Source: Juglans regia (Eukaryota > Streptophyta > Magnoliopsida > Fagales > Juglandaceae). From it: a stretch of DNA of 64,000 nt. A model generated the notes under the pieces. The model saw only the letters and a list, made by a program, of their open reading frames with translations. It made no database searches and was not told where the DNA came from. The DNA lies in the NCBI RefSeq assembly GCF_001411555.2, contig NC_049910.1, positions 29,793,150-29,857,149 of the forward strand, given 5' to 3'. The stretch's first letter is position 1. Each line of letters starts with the position of its first letter. This document shows, in pieces, positions 48,050 through 58,787 of this stretch. The position numbers and the translations under genes were made by a program.

Positions 48050-51000
48050 ATGAATCCAATACTGTATTGGAATTTAAGAGGGCTTGGTACCTCTAGAAAA
48101 CACTTGTTAAAAATGATAAAGAGGCATAAACCAAGTGTGGTAGCTATGGCTGAACCATTTGTTGGTGAACACGGTATGAGTCGACTTCAACAACATATGG
48201 ATTTTAGGGGTGGTATTTCAAATGAGGGAGATGGAGGGAAATTATGGGTAATGTGGAAAACCAATGGGAGTATAGTTGTGTCTGGTACTAGGGTCAAAGT
48301 ATAACAATATTAGCTAAAGAGAAGGATAAGCAAGTGGCTATTACTTTTGTATATGCTAAATGCTCATATTTGGATCGTCGAAAGCTATGAGAAGATTTGA
48401 GTAGCGTGCGCACTGGTAACGCACCTTGGATCGTCATGAGAGATTTTAATATCATTCGTAATGATGGTGAGAGGATTGGAGGGAGGCCTAGACCAAATAT
48501 TTCTATAGGGGAGTTTAATGATTTCATAGATGCGGTGGGATTGGTTGAAGTGAATTATGAAGGAAATATGATGTCTTGGTGCAATGGACAGCAAGGTAGA
48601 GCTCGAAGTTGGGCAAGGCTAGACTGAACCTTGGTGAATTCTTTCTTGTTGCTGGATTTTCCAGGGATGTTGCTTTCTTACTTGCCAAGAAAAAGTTTGG
48701 ATCATTCGCCTTTGGTAGTATCTTTGGAGCCAAGAAATAAGTCTTACGGATTTATTCCTTTTAAGTTCCAACAAATATGGACCTCTCACGAGCTTTTCCA
48801 TAATTGTGTGCGAGACGCTTGGGGCAAATCTTAGTTTGGCCATGGTATGGTAAGTCTGGAAAAAAAAAAAACTAAAATATCTAAAAAGGGTGTTGAGGAG
48901 ATGGAATAAAGAAGTGTTTGGTTGGACAAGTGATCGTATACAACGGCTTGAGGAGAGGATAGTTTGTTTGGAAGAAAAACTTCAGTTTGGTTTCTCTGAA
49001 GACTTGGAACTTGATTTGTTGGCATCAAAGGCTAAGTTACACACTTGGGAAAGTACGGAAGAGACCCGTCTTGCCCAACAAGCAAAACAAAAATGGCTAG
49101 AGAAGGGGGAAGGAAACTCCCAATTCTTCCGGGCCTTGGCCTAAAAAACCACATAGTAGTAAGTGAGATGAAAATAGGGGAGGATTGATGGTTGAAGACC
49201 CCAGAAAAATCCATTTAGGTGCTGTGGATTATTTTCAGAATTTCCTGGTAGCTTCTTCTCCTCGGGTTTTACCTGACATATGTTGTATAGTTTCACCTGT
49301 GGTGAGCTCCCCGAATAATCGGCAGATTCTAGAGAGTCCTTCAGTCCAAGAGATAAAGGAAGCAGTGTTCTCCACTCTAGTTGATAGTAGCCCGGGTCCG
49401 GATGGATTTGGCTTAGGTTTCTATATATCCTGTTGGGAGATTATAGCGAAGGATGTTGTAGTTGCTATCCATGACTTCTTCAAAGGTAACCCGATGCCTA
49501 GAGGGTTCTCCTCTTCTTTCTTGGTCTTGATTCCAAAGGTTGAGAACCCAAAAGGTTTTGACAAATTTCCACCCATAAGTCTTTGCTCAGTATTTTATAA
49601 AATCTACACAAAGATATTAGTGGGTTGACTATCCTCTTTGCTGCCCCGATTAGTTTCCCAAGAGCAATGAGCCTTTATAAAAGGGAGAAGCATCTTTGAG
49701 AACATCAGTTTGACACAGAAGATGGTTCAGTCTACAAACAAACTTGTCAGAGGTGGGAATGTTGTCCTGAAGATTAATATGGCTAAAGCATATGATAGTG
49801 TGGATTGGGAGTTCCTAATCAATGTTTTGTCAACGTTTGGGTTTTCTTAGCAGGTTTGTAGTTTGATTCAACTATGTATCTCCTCCCCTTGGTTTGGTTA
49901 GGAATGGTACGCCTAAAGATTATTTTCAAGGGGGTCGTGGTCTGAGACAAGGGAATCCTATTTCTCCTTATCTCTTTATTGTTGTGGAAGAGATTCTCTC
50001 AAGGTTGCTAAAGAAAAAATTTCAAGAAGGAAAAATAAGACCAATTCATCATCCTAGAGAGGCTCCCATTATCTCTCATCTATTGTACGCGGATGACATC
50101 ATGATTTTCGCTAATGGTAGTAAAGAATCTATCTGCACTATTTCTAAGATGCTTGCGGTATATGAAGGTTGGTCGGGACAAGTGGTGAGTAAAGAGAAAA
50201 CTTCTATGTTCTTCTCTAAATACATATCCACAACAAGAAGACAGGAGCTATTGGAACTCACGGGTTTTTCAGAGGGATCATTTCCTTTCAAATATCTGGG
50301 ATTACCTGTCATAGAGGGAAGATTAAAGGCTTATCATTTTCAGGAGTTGGTGGGGAAAATCCAGGAGAACAATGGAGGTTGGTCTGCCCGTTTATTGTCT
50401 AATGGAGCTAGATTACTACTCATCAGGCAAGTGTTGACCAGTATCCCTATTCATCTCCTTTCCATCCTACAAATACCTAACTCTGTCATAGCACACATCA
50501 ATAAGTGCTTTAGTGATTTTTTTTCTGGGGCTATAAGGATGGGAAACCAAAAAGACATTGGAGAGCTTGGAAAAAAATATGTAAGACAGTTGAGGAAGGG
50601 GGCATTGGGGTACGGGTCTTCCAGGACACTCAAAAAGCTCTACATATGAAATTCGCATGGAGGCTACTAACGAAAAACTCTCTATGGTCAAGGTTTTTTA
50701 ACGCAAAATATGTGAAGAATGATCATGTTTCCTTAATAAATCCGAATAAAGGTAGTCGATTTTGGAAAATGGTATTAAGAAGTGTCTCATCCATCCTAGA
50801 AAAATCAAAGTGGAGACCGAGAGAATGTTTGATATCCTTTTGGTTTGACAAGTGGTTGGGAGAGGAGACCCTTAGTGAGACTTTACCAATCAATGGTAGT
50901 CCGGGTCTAAAGTTGAAGGAGTGCATGCTGAATGATGAGTGGGATATAAATCTTCTTACTAGTCTTCTTGGCATCCAAAAAGCAGGAGAAATAGTGCAAT

Positions 51001-52160
51001 TTTTGAGTCGCCAAAAAGAATGAGTGGATATGCTTATCAGGATGGCTAAGGAGGATGTGATCTTTACTACAAAAAGTGCCTGGGAGGTAGTGAGGGTCAA
51101 AACACCCAAACTGACTTGGGCCCCATGGATATGGCACCCGAGTCTCCCCAAAAATACTATTATTACCATGTGGAAAAGCATCAACAATGCGCTAAGTGTG
51201 GATGACCGTATTAGATGTACATGTATTCCTATTTTCTCAATTTGTAACTGTTGTGAAAGATGAGGCTATGAAGACCTTAACCATGTATTGGCTACCGGTG
51301 AGGTGGGAAAGGCAGTATGGGAGAGATGTGTTAAACAGATAGGGTTGCCTTGGAGACAGTTCCAAAGTTGGTACGAGGTGGTGCAAGTTTGGTTTAACAA
51401 AGCTTCCAAGTCCACTACAAAAGGTCAAATCGGTATAATCCCATCTATAGTCACTTGGCACCTGTGGCTAAGAAGATGTAGTGTGAGAATGGAAGGAAGA
51501 CGAATTAACATAGAGGAAACTTGGAGACAAATTAAGTACTAGATTGGGAAATTAAGTGAAAAGCTTAAGGTTGTTAAGCTATTGAGTGCAAGGGATGAAA
51601 GAGTCCTTGCATATCTGAACATACCCTATAAAGCCCCAAAGGTTAAACCTGTTTTGTTCATTGCTTGGCAGACGTTCGGGGTGGTTTAAACTAAATGTTG
51701 ATGGGAGTAGTAGAGGTAATCCTGGTATGGCAGGTGTTTTAGGGGTAGTAAGAGATGAATCTGGGAGGTTGATCGTAGCCTTTGCAGCTTCCATTGGGCA
51801 TGGCACAAACATAAGTGCTGAATTTTTATCTCTGCTACATGGGCTCAGATTTATTCGACAAAAACTCATTACTAGAGTTTAGATAGAGATAGACTCTCAA
51901 GTGGTTATTAATTGGATCAAATATTCTTCTTGTGGTGTCTGGTCCCTAGAAGAATTCTAGGAGGAACTTCAGGCCCTTTTACAACAACTCTCGTTTAACT
52001 TGAGGCATATATATAGGCAAGGAAACTCAGCTGTTGATTTCCTTACAAAGCTGGGATCCCAAAGGGCTACAAAAAATTGGGAGTCAGTGGCTTTAATTAT
52101 CCATCTATTGAGAGGCATCCTTTGCACTGACAGGCTTGGGCTACCTCAGATTAGATGATT
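48050..52160 (+). pseudogene. LINE ORF2: endonuclease, reverse transcriptase, zf-RVT, RNase H
   Basis: The AP-type endonuclease begins at 48050 (YWNLRGLG; VMRDFNIIRNDGER near 48435; MSWCNGQQGRARSWARLD near 48570). The RT has SPGPDGFG at about 49390, MAKAYDSVDWEF at about 49780, GLRQGNPISPYLF at about 49937 and the catalytic YADD at about 50085. A zf-RVT-like block lies at 51040-51310. RNase H at 51660-52080 has NVDGSSRGNPG and IDSQVVINW. Stops occur near 48302, 48388, 48625, 48831, 49142, 49626, 49848, 51021, 51541, 51880 and 51958, plus frameshifts. Several stops replace a family tryptophan or arginine codon, consistent with decay of methylated cytosines. Confidence 0.93.
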
Positions 52161-52366
52161 GTTTTTTTTTTTTTTTTTGCTGTTATTGGAGGTCACTGGT
52201 TTTAGGCTTTTGTAGTGCTGACTAGTTTCATGATTTTGTTGTTCTCTTTGAATTTTATGGTTATAACCTGGTTATAGTATGAAGTTCCCACAAAGTAATT
52301 ATTAGTTTCCCTCCACCTTAAGAGAGGATATATATAGAATCTAGGGCCTTTGTGCCGGTTTAAAAA

Positions 52367-53268
52367 AACTCACACGGAAAAGAAAAAAAAAAAGAAACTC
52401 ACGCACGCACGCAACGAAGCGAGACGCTAGGGCATTTTGAAAAAAAAAAAGCAAGTTTTCGTGAGGAGTTTCGGACGACGCAAACGAGAGAGGAAATTTA
52501 TTCTTTCTTTTTCGTTTCGATTGGCTGGCTAAAAAACGGACGAAAAGTGTGGGGATTATTATTCATTGAGACTTTTTCGTTTTGGAAAAAGAGACGCATA
52601 CAGTGCCACTAATTTGAAGAGCTCCTCCAGGGGTCCAACTGCCGTAGCCCAGCTAGCCTCCTCCAGTGCTTACCACCTCCATCTCCATTCATTTGGCTTG
52701 CACTTTTCTCTCTCTACTATTTATTTAATTTTAGTTTATGATGTATTTTTGACATATTTGGCTTGGACCTTTGGGCATTTTATTTGCTGTTTATTTACTT
52801 GGTGTTATTTATTTTTCTTGCTTCTTTAAGTTTCCATTAAATATACATTACAATTGTTATGGATTGATTTTGAGAATTTATGATTTAAATGCAATGATGA
52901 GCCCTAGAATTTTAATTTTGGAGCTTTTCAATTTAACGTTCATACTGCATTAATTATTTTCGAAACTAGCTTAGTTCTTAGTTTAATTTTGTTAATCTTT
53001 AGTTCCATTCTATTTCGTTTCAACACTCAAAAATTCAAAAATATGAATCTAGTCCATTACTAGTGCCCTTTTCATTTCCGTTGCACTCTACCACTCATTG
53101 CACATATCACCACTTTTTTTTCTCTTTGTGAATATTTTTACCTTTTACACGAGTTTGATTTTAAGTAACTTTTCCTGATGAGACAATTTAGGAATTTATT
53201 CCTTATTATTACGCAACATCCTCATGCACTTAGGACAGCCTTTGTGCTGCTCATTTTTTAGTGAGTCA
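52367..53268 (+). repeat. Athila-like 3' LTR, right part
   Basis: It resumes the LTR at AACTCACACGGAAAAG and ends GTGAGTCA. Compared with the 5' LTR it lacks one copy of the 105-bp duplication and about 120 bases corresponding to roughly 40370-40495. Confidence 0.93.
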
Positions 53269-54071
53269 ATCCCATCTTCCCATAATGTACACAAACCAAA
53301 TCTGTTTTCTCATTTTTCTTCGAGAAATTTTGATAAGCAAGCAAGGCAGATGGTTCTGTGGTAGGAACAACTATGTTTCTTGCTTGCCTTTGCCTCTCTC
53401 ATCTTGTAAAAATAAGTGAGAATGTCTTATCTAGAGAAGGCAAGAGGCTCAACAAGATAATTTGCCCTCTAATAGCATCATAGCTATCATTTAAACCCAT
53501 TAAAAATTTGAAAACATAGTCCATTTGCTGAACTTCACCAATATTCTTTAAAGCATCACATGCACACTACAAGAGCAATAAGGAAGTGGTCTATAGCTAT
53601 GCAGTTCTTCCCAAATGGCATTAAGTTGGGTGAAATAGTCACTTACAGAAAGATGCCCTTGAACTATGCCACTAAGTTTGTGTTGAAGGTGATATATCCT
53701 AGCTTCATCAGGATGTGCAAAACGCTCTTTGAGTTTGTCCCATGCATGTTTAGCCGAAATCATGAAGAACACATTAGAGGCTATTTCTTTGGAAACTGAA
53801 TTTAAAATCCAAGAAAGCAGGATGTTGTTACATCGTAACCAAGTTACATAAGAAGGATCTGCAAGGTCAGGAGTGGAGATGGTGTCATCCAAGAAACCTG
53901 ACTTATTCTTGATTGAAATGGAGAGAAGGAAATATCTGCTCCAAGAAATTAGTTGGAGCTAGTCAATGGTGGTGAAATAATGACAGCGTTTGCATTGTCA
54001 CTGTGATGCAAGAAAAAATGGCTATTTGGATCTTCTGTAGGAGAAGAAGAAGAATAAGATGAGGAGGCCAT
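53269..54071 (-). pseudogene. Copia gag, N-terminal part
   Basis: The ATG is at 54071, followed by a Ser-rich start (MASSSYSSSSPTEDPNSHF). An in-frame stop near 53950 and a shift precede the open block 53892-53548, which holds WDKLKERFAHPDEARIYHL and LSVSDYFTQLNAIWEEL, typical of copia gag (UBN2 type). The region ends in the first half of a zinc knuckle (CVHYGKMG) at the 53269 junction. The second half of the knuckle lies 14 kb away at 39232. Confidence 0.9.
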
Positions 54072-54123
54072 AGGTTTAATGAAAGATGATCAGAAATCGA
54101 GAAGGTATTGCAGGAAATTACTC

Positions 54124-54134
54124 CTCTGATATCA
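54124..54134 (-). other. Copia primer-binding site
   Basis: The minus strand reads TGATATCAGAG directly after the 5' LTR, one mismatch from the initiator-tRNA-Met site TGGTATCAGAG. Confidence 0.85.
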
Positions 54135-54592
54135 TGTTAGAAACTATTAAAAACAGAAAGTGAAAATGAGAAGAAACTAATGAGAAACTAATTCTCATTA
54201 ATCATTTTGATTATACAAAGGTCATATATATATGTTACAAAAGGCAGGAAAGTAAAAAGCTATTGAAAAAACTAACTTTTGATTATCTACGCAATTACAA
54301 GCATCAATTCATAATTTTTATGGACAGTATGGTAGAGGCAGCTTTATGTATCGTGTCCCTCATACTTCTTTGTATGCAGCCATGCATTTCCTTAGCTAAG
54401 ATTCTTCTTTTCTATGCCATCTCTTGTCTCTTTTTTGCTATTGCTACTATCTTTTTCTTTCCATGTACTGCAGCATGTCTTATCAGCTTTATGCATCTCT
54501 TGAGTGCTACAGTGTATTTAAGGTATACTTTGGTTGTTGTCCTTGTGTAGAACTAGATTGCATTTTATTTTGATACATTGTATTATGTAAGA
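54135..54592 (-). repeat. Copia 5' LTR
   Basis: 458 bp paired with 35103-35547. The outer edge TGTAAGA is followed by the target duplication TCTTT (54593-54597). Confidence 0.95.
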
Positions 54593-54690
54593 TCTTTTTT
54601 TCAATTTCTGTCAACTATGTGCAATATTGTCTGTCAAATGCTTGAATTCAGTTTCGTGGAGACAGATACATCCGCCATTCATTTTATTAT

Positions 54691-54925
54691 GAAAAATGCT
54701 ACTTTGACACTTATTTTTTACACCTCTTATATTTTAATTTTAATTTTAAATATTTTTATTTAATAATTAAGAAATTAACTATTAGTGTATTGATATATTT
54801 TTTATTTTTTTAAAATTTTTAAAAAGAATAAAAAAATATGAATAAAAAAATTAGAAAAAAAATAAAAAAATAAATTTATACTAGCTACCTAGAGGTCAAT
54901 GTTAAGCTCTAGCCCAGCACTACTC
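54691..54925. mobile_element. Foldback MITE, Mutator-like family, 9-bp target duplication
   Basis: TTTTATTAT flanks it at 54682-54690 and 54926-54934. The ends are GAAAAATGCTAC and GCCCAGCACTACTC (reverse complement GAGTAGTGCTGGGC). The core TTTAATAATTAAGAAATT is the family motif. Confidence 0.8.
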
Positions 54926-54934
54926 TTTTATTAT

Positions 54935-55432
54935 TAAGTACTAGACCCAACAGCAACAGTCAGCCTCTTTATTATTAAGTACTACACCAAACAGTCAGCC
55001 TCTTTGTTTTTTATATTTTACTTTTCTATGAGCAACAGAATTGTACATTCTTATTGTAATTTTCAACAATTTTCTTACACAGATTTTTAACAATAATTAC
55101 CTATGTAACAATGTTGTTTTTTATAACAGAAATTATTTTTTATATAACAGATTTTTTTTATAAAATTAATTTTTATAAATAGTAATATATTTTTAATAAA
55201 ACAATTTTTTTTAAAGTAGTTTGTTTTTTTATAAATAGATTTTTTATGACAAATTTACATTTTATTAAAACTAAAAAATAAATCAAATCCAACAAAAAAT
55301 TAATAAAATTGAAGGTACTGCTTTAAAAAAAATAACCAATACATAATCAATTTTAAAAAATATAAAATCGCTAGATATCGATTCAATTTTAAATTTTATT
55401 CAAAATGGGATTAGACCGAACTGATTACACCC
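54935..55432. other. AT-rich spacer with a possible hAT-like end
   Basis: Low-complexity T/A-rich sequence. ACCGAACTGATTACACCCA at about 55418-55436 resembles the GGGTGTAA ends of the hAT-like units, but no partner end was fixed. Confidence 0.3.
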
Positions 55433-55936
55433 ACATTAATCATGACTTCAGTTTCGTTCTCTCTCTTTATGTTGGTGTTATGAGTGGGCCGGCCATATTG
55501 GAAGGTAGCTGCCATCCAATATTAGAGAACTCGATCAAAGTTGCATCAAGCGCATGCTTTATCGATTCATTTTCACACGATCGAAGCTGTATAGCTTAGC
55601 CAGATCTGATGTTTTCCCAATGATGGGCACCCTCAACCAGTACTAGTACTCCACCTATTTATTTAGATGGGCTCTACGGTCACCACTCCCAACTCTTGTG
55701 GATAATCATGACTAGTTTTAAGATTTTTTTTTATATATATATTTTTTAATATTTTTAAATAATATTTTAAAAATAAAAAAAATTACAATTTTATTTAAAA
55801 ATATATCTTTAATTATTAAATAATAAAAAATAAATAAATAATGCCCTGCCTCGAACATGCAATGTGACAAACTAGTACTAGAAAAGTACACACTAGAACC
55901 AGAATACTACCCAGCAATCTAGGCATATGTACAGAA
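55433..55936. other. Spacer
   Basis: No gene. A T/A-rich inverted segment at 55715-55840 (TTTTTAATATTTTTAAATA against TTTAAAAATATATCTTTAA) may be another decayed foldback unit. Confidence 0.4.
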
Positions 55937-55955
55937 ATATATATATATATATATA
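55937..55955. repeat. TA microsatellite
   Basis: Short (TA)n run. Confidence 0.9.
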
Positions 55956-55959
55956 CAAG

Positions 55960-56420
55960 ATCGGCGGATGAGGCTTCTCCCGGTGGTGTGCGTGTCAGAC
56001 GATGGTCACCGGAGGAGATCGAAACGGCTACCCCCTTTATTCGGCCAAAAACCTGAAAAAAAAAAACAAAAAAACTCAACAAAACCACCGAAGATGAAGG
56101 GACGGCGGGGAGAGCGAGGAGAGGAAGAGGAAGAAGAAGCCGAAACTCTCCTTCCCCCAGCTGGATTCGAACGAGCGAGTCTCTAGAGAGAGAGAGGGTC
56201 CGGTGATGGTCAAATAGAGAGAGAGGTGAAGAGCAACTGTGAACATGTGAACGAGAGACAGTCGTAGTTGGAAGCAATGCACAGAGAGAGAGAAAGGACG
56301 ACGCAGATGCAGACAGAGAGAAGAGAGAAGAGAGAAGAAAGAGCGTTTCGGTAAGGGAAAAAAAGACAAAGAGAATTAAAATCGAAAAATAATGGCAGAG
56401 AGAGCGTCTCGGGAAGGAAA
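55960..56420 (-). other. GC-richer block resembling a plant 5' leader on the minus strand
   Basis: Read on the minus strand it is CT-rich with long TCTCTC runs. A T-tract ending in CAG (about 56058) then GTTTTTGGCCG could be a splice acceptor. The frames of 72-153 codons in either direction are low-complexity and match nothing I know. It may be the leader exon of an unrecognised transcript. Confidence 0.25.
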
Positions 56421-56930
56421 AAAGTAAAAATAAAAATACTTGTAAAGATCAAAACTGGTAAAATACAAGAAAACGAACGAAAAAACGAATGAATTAAAAT
56501 TTACTGTTCATTCTTGTAGCAGCTCGATAGCCGCTTATATAATAAGAATAGATATATCGAGAGTAAGTAACCACGTGATTAATTGGAGAGAACAAGTGTT
56601 ACTGATTAATCTAATTATAAATATATTTATAATACTTGTGTATGTGTCATGCAAGCTAGCTTCATTATTCATCTGAGCCAAGAAGATTAACTAGCTAGCT
56701 AGCTAGGGTGATTAATCTATCATATGGCAAGTCCCAGTGCTGCAGCAATTAATATTTAGCTCACCTACCTAGCCATATACCGCCTCGTAATAATGTTCTC
56801 ATAAATGTATTTTATAAAATAAATTTATAAATTTTATATAATAAATTAGATTTAAATTATAATAAAATAATTTTATAATTTAATATATTATATCAAAATA
56901 TATTAATTTAATAAAATTACTTTTTATAAA
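56421..56930. other. Spacer
   Basis: Nothing recognised beyond a GCTAGCTAGCTAGC run at about 56692-56705. Confidence 0.5.
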
Positions 56931-57110
56931 ATCTCTTTATAATTAAAATAATTTTTGTATTAATGAAGGAGATATTTGTTATGAGATAAATCTCTTTATA
57001 ATTAAAATATCTTTGGATATTAATGGAGGAGATATTTGTTATGAGATAAATCTCTTTATAATTAAAATATCTTTTAGTATTAATGGAGGACGATATTTGT
57101 CCCTATGAGA
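56931..57110. repeat. Three-copy tandem array, 60-bp unit
   Basis: ATCTCTTTATAATTAAAATA starts at about 56931, 56990 and 57050. Each is followed by ATTAATGGAGGAGATATTTG or a close variant. Confidence 0.92.
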
Positions 57111-57591
57111 TGAAGAAGCCGAAGGTGATGATCTATTTTTTTTTTTTTTTATTTAGTATATATAATTCGATCTACATAAACTATACCTAAAATAAAATGT
57201 GTTAAGCTTGGTGCTGAAAAATTTAAAGTTCAACAAAAAAAAAAATTATCATTTAAAAAATCTAAATCTCAAAACATGATATGCTTAAAATATTATATAT
57301 ATATATATATATATATAATATCATTTAAAAAATTGATCTAATCATATTCTTAAATTCCAAAGAAATAGCTAGCCAATGCCATTCCTTTCCAATTAAAAGC
57401 TAATTCGTGGCAACTCCATACCACGTCAACCATCTAATTAAAAACGGCTAAGAAAATATATCAAATGTTTTAAAAGACTATTAATGTTTTAAAAGAATAT
57501 TAATAGAAATCCTGAATATTTTCTTAAGAACAGTTAAAAACTTAAAACTAACAGATATTAACAAATAAAAAAATAATAAACACAAAAGTTA
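57111..57591. other. AT-rich spacer
   Basis: Contains a T-run at 57138 and a TA run at 57293-57318. No gene is seen. Confidence 0.5.
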
Positions 57592-58010
57592 TGATGATAC
57601 CCCATATCATAATGATAATGATAGGTGGTGTATGAGATCTCACAATATATTATTTAAAAATGAGAAATTTCTACTTTTTATAATGTTCTAATGAGTCTTT
57701 AATTGTATAATTAATTAATCTTTTTAGAATATAGATTATATGACTTTGACCTTTTATTGAAACATTACAAATGGTATTAGAGCACAACACCAATTAAAAA
57801 TATAGGACGTGAACTATGCCACCTATGATGAATTGACTGGAAGAGTACATCAAAAATTTAAGGGAGAGATTGTGATACCACATATCATGATAAGGATAAT
57901 GATATGGAATTGATGAGATCCTACATTAATTGGGAAATAGAAGTTCTTCTTTCAAAATGTTTCAATAGATTTTAATTGTATCATTGACTAGTCATTTTAA
58001 AATATAAAAT
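57592..58010 (+). mobile_element. TRIM-type miniature LTR retrotransposon
   Basis: A 178-bp 5' LTR (57592-57769, TGATGATACCCCATATCAT to CATTACA) is followed by a primer site TGGTATTAGAGC (57772-57783, one mismatch to the initiator-Met type). Then come about 90 bases of interior, a polypurine tract AAGGGAGAGA, and a second LTR from 57871 beginning TGTGATACCACATATCAT. That LTR shares TTTTAATTGTATCATTGACT with the first and is truncated near 58010. There is no coding capacity. Confidence 0.75.
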
Positions 58011-58625
58011 TAAAAAATAGATAAAAATAAAAAATAAACTAAAATTATAGAAAAACTTAATAAATAAATTTAAAATACTTAATAATTAAAATAAAAAATA
58101 GGCTAAAACAACTTAATAATATAATAATAACAAAACACAAGAGACAAAAAGGAAGTAACTACAACTGATACACGCCATCGAGCCACCTCCATGACGTTTC
58201 TCGATCGCATATCAGGCCATCTCTATTGTGGCCGACCACGCCCTTGACCAAGCTGGGAGCCGCAATGCTGCCACTATGGTGTTTGTACCATTTTTCTTAT
58301 CTTTTTTACTATTTTATCATAATTATTAAGTTTATAAATTTAGTTTGAGAATATATTTTTCATTTTTCTAAATTTTTAGTTGATATTTTATTTTTTCCTT
58401 TTTAAGATTTTTTTACGCTTTTTTTTTATTATTTTAGTTTCTTGGTTGTTTTAATTTTTAAACTTTGGCTTTTTCATATTATTCTTTTTATATAAAGATC
58501 AATTGGACCATTTTTTTTTATTTGTAAAAGCTTTCATATATTTATAACTATTTTTAAGTGGTAGGATGACTGATATTGCCATGTCAGCTTGTGATTATTG
58601 ACATTAGATGAAAATTTCTCATCTT
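58011..58625. other. AT-rich spacer
   Basis: A GC-richer patch at 58160-58285 has no recognisable gene motif. The rest is T/A-rich. Confidence 0.5.
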
Positions 58626-58787
58626 TTCGTTTGTTTTTACAGATAAAATGAGATGAGTTGAAATAAAAATTAAAAATTGAATAAAATATTATTTTAAAAT
58701 TTGAAAAAATTGAATTGTTTATTTATTTTATATAAATATTTTAAAAAATTATAATGATTAATTGAGATGACGTACATTGAGAATTTT
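58626..58787 (+). mobile_element. MITE, TGAGTTGAG family, copy 6 (diverged)
   Basis: Starts TTCGTTTGTTTTTAC and GATGAGTTGA; interior AAAATTTGAAAAAATTGAA and ATTGTTTATTTATTTTAT; ends TTGAGATGACG. Confidence 0.6.

Larger units (their letters stand above)
47195..52366 (+). mobile_element. L1-type LINE inserted in the Athila-like 3' LTR
   Basis: The 5.17-kb insert is bordered by AACTCACAC on both sides (47186-47194 and 52367-52375). It ends in a short A-run after TTTGTGCCGG, as expected of target-primed reverse transcription. It carries an ORF1 tail and an ORF2 with endonuclease, RT, zf-RVT and RNase H regions. It is 5' truncated within ORF1 and multiply stopped. Confidence 0.93.
39233..53268 (+). 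mobile_element. Athila-like Ty3/gypsy retrotransposon inserted in the copia gag, itself split by a LINE
   Basis: The 5' LTR is 39233-40751 and the 3' LTR is 46796-47194 plus 52367-53268. Between them lie a tRNA-Asp-type primer site, gag, protease, RT-RNase H and an integrase remnant, in gypsy order (RT before integrase) on the plus strand. The flanking duplication is eroded: GTCC(C) on the left, ATCCC on the right. Apart from the L1 insertion the element is about 8.85 kb. Stops in gag and the loss of the integrase core make it defective. Confidence 0.93.
35103..54592 (-). mobile_element. Ty1/copia retrotransposon, interrupted by a 14-kb nested insertion
   Basis: Two LTRs (35103-35547 and 54135-54592) frame gag and pol on the minus strand. 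TCTTT flanks the whole unit at 35098-35102 and 54593-54597, proving a single insertion. The polypurine tract and primer-binding site lie beside the correct LTRs. An Athila-like element occupies 39233-53268. Without it the copia element is about 5.45 kb, a normal size. Stops and shifts in gag and pol make it inactive. Confidence 0.95.

Noticed and set aside
56150..56190. TTCGAATCC-like T-arm on the minus strand suggesting a tRNA gene
   Set aside because: The flanking 5-base stems do not pair and no acceptor, D- or anticodon arm is visible.
55816..56277. 153-codon minus-strand frame
   Set aside because: The Ser/Leu-rich sequence arises from CT-rich DNA and a TA run, with no family resemblance; kept only as a possible leader block.
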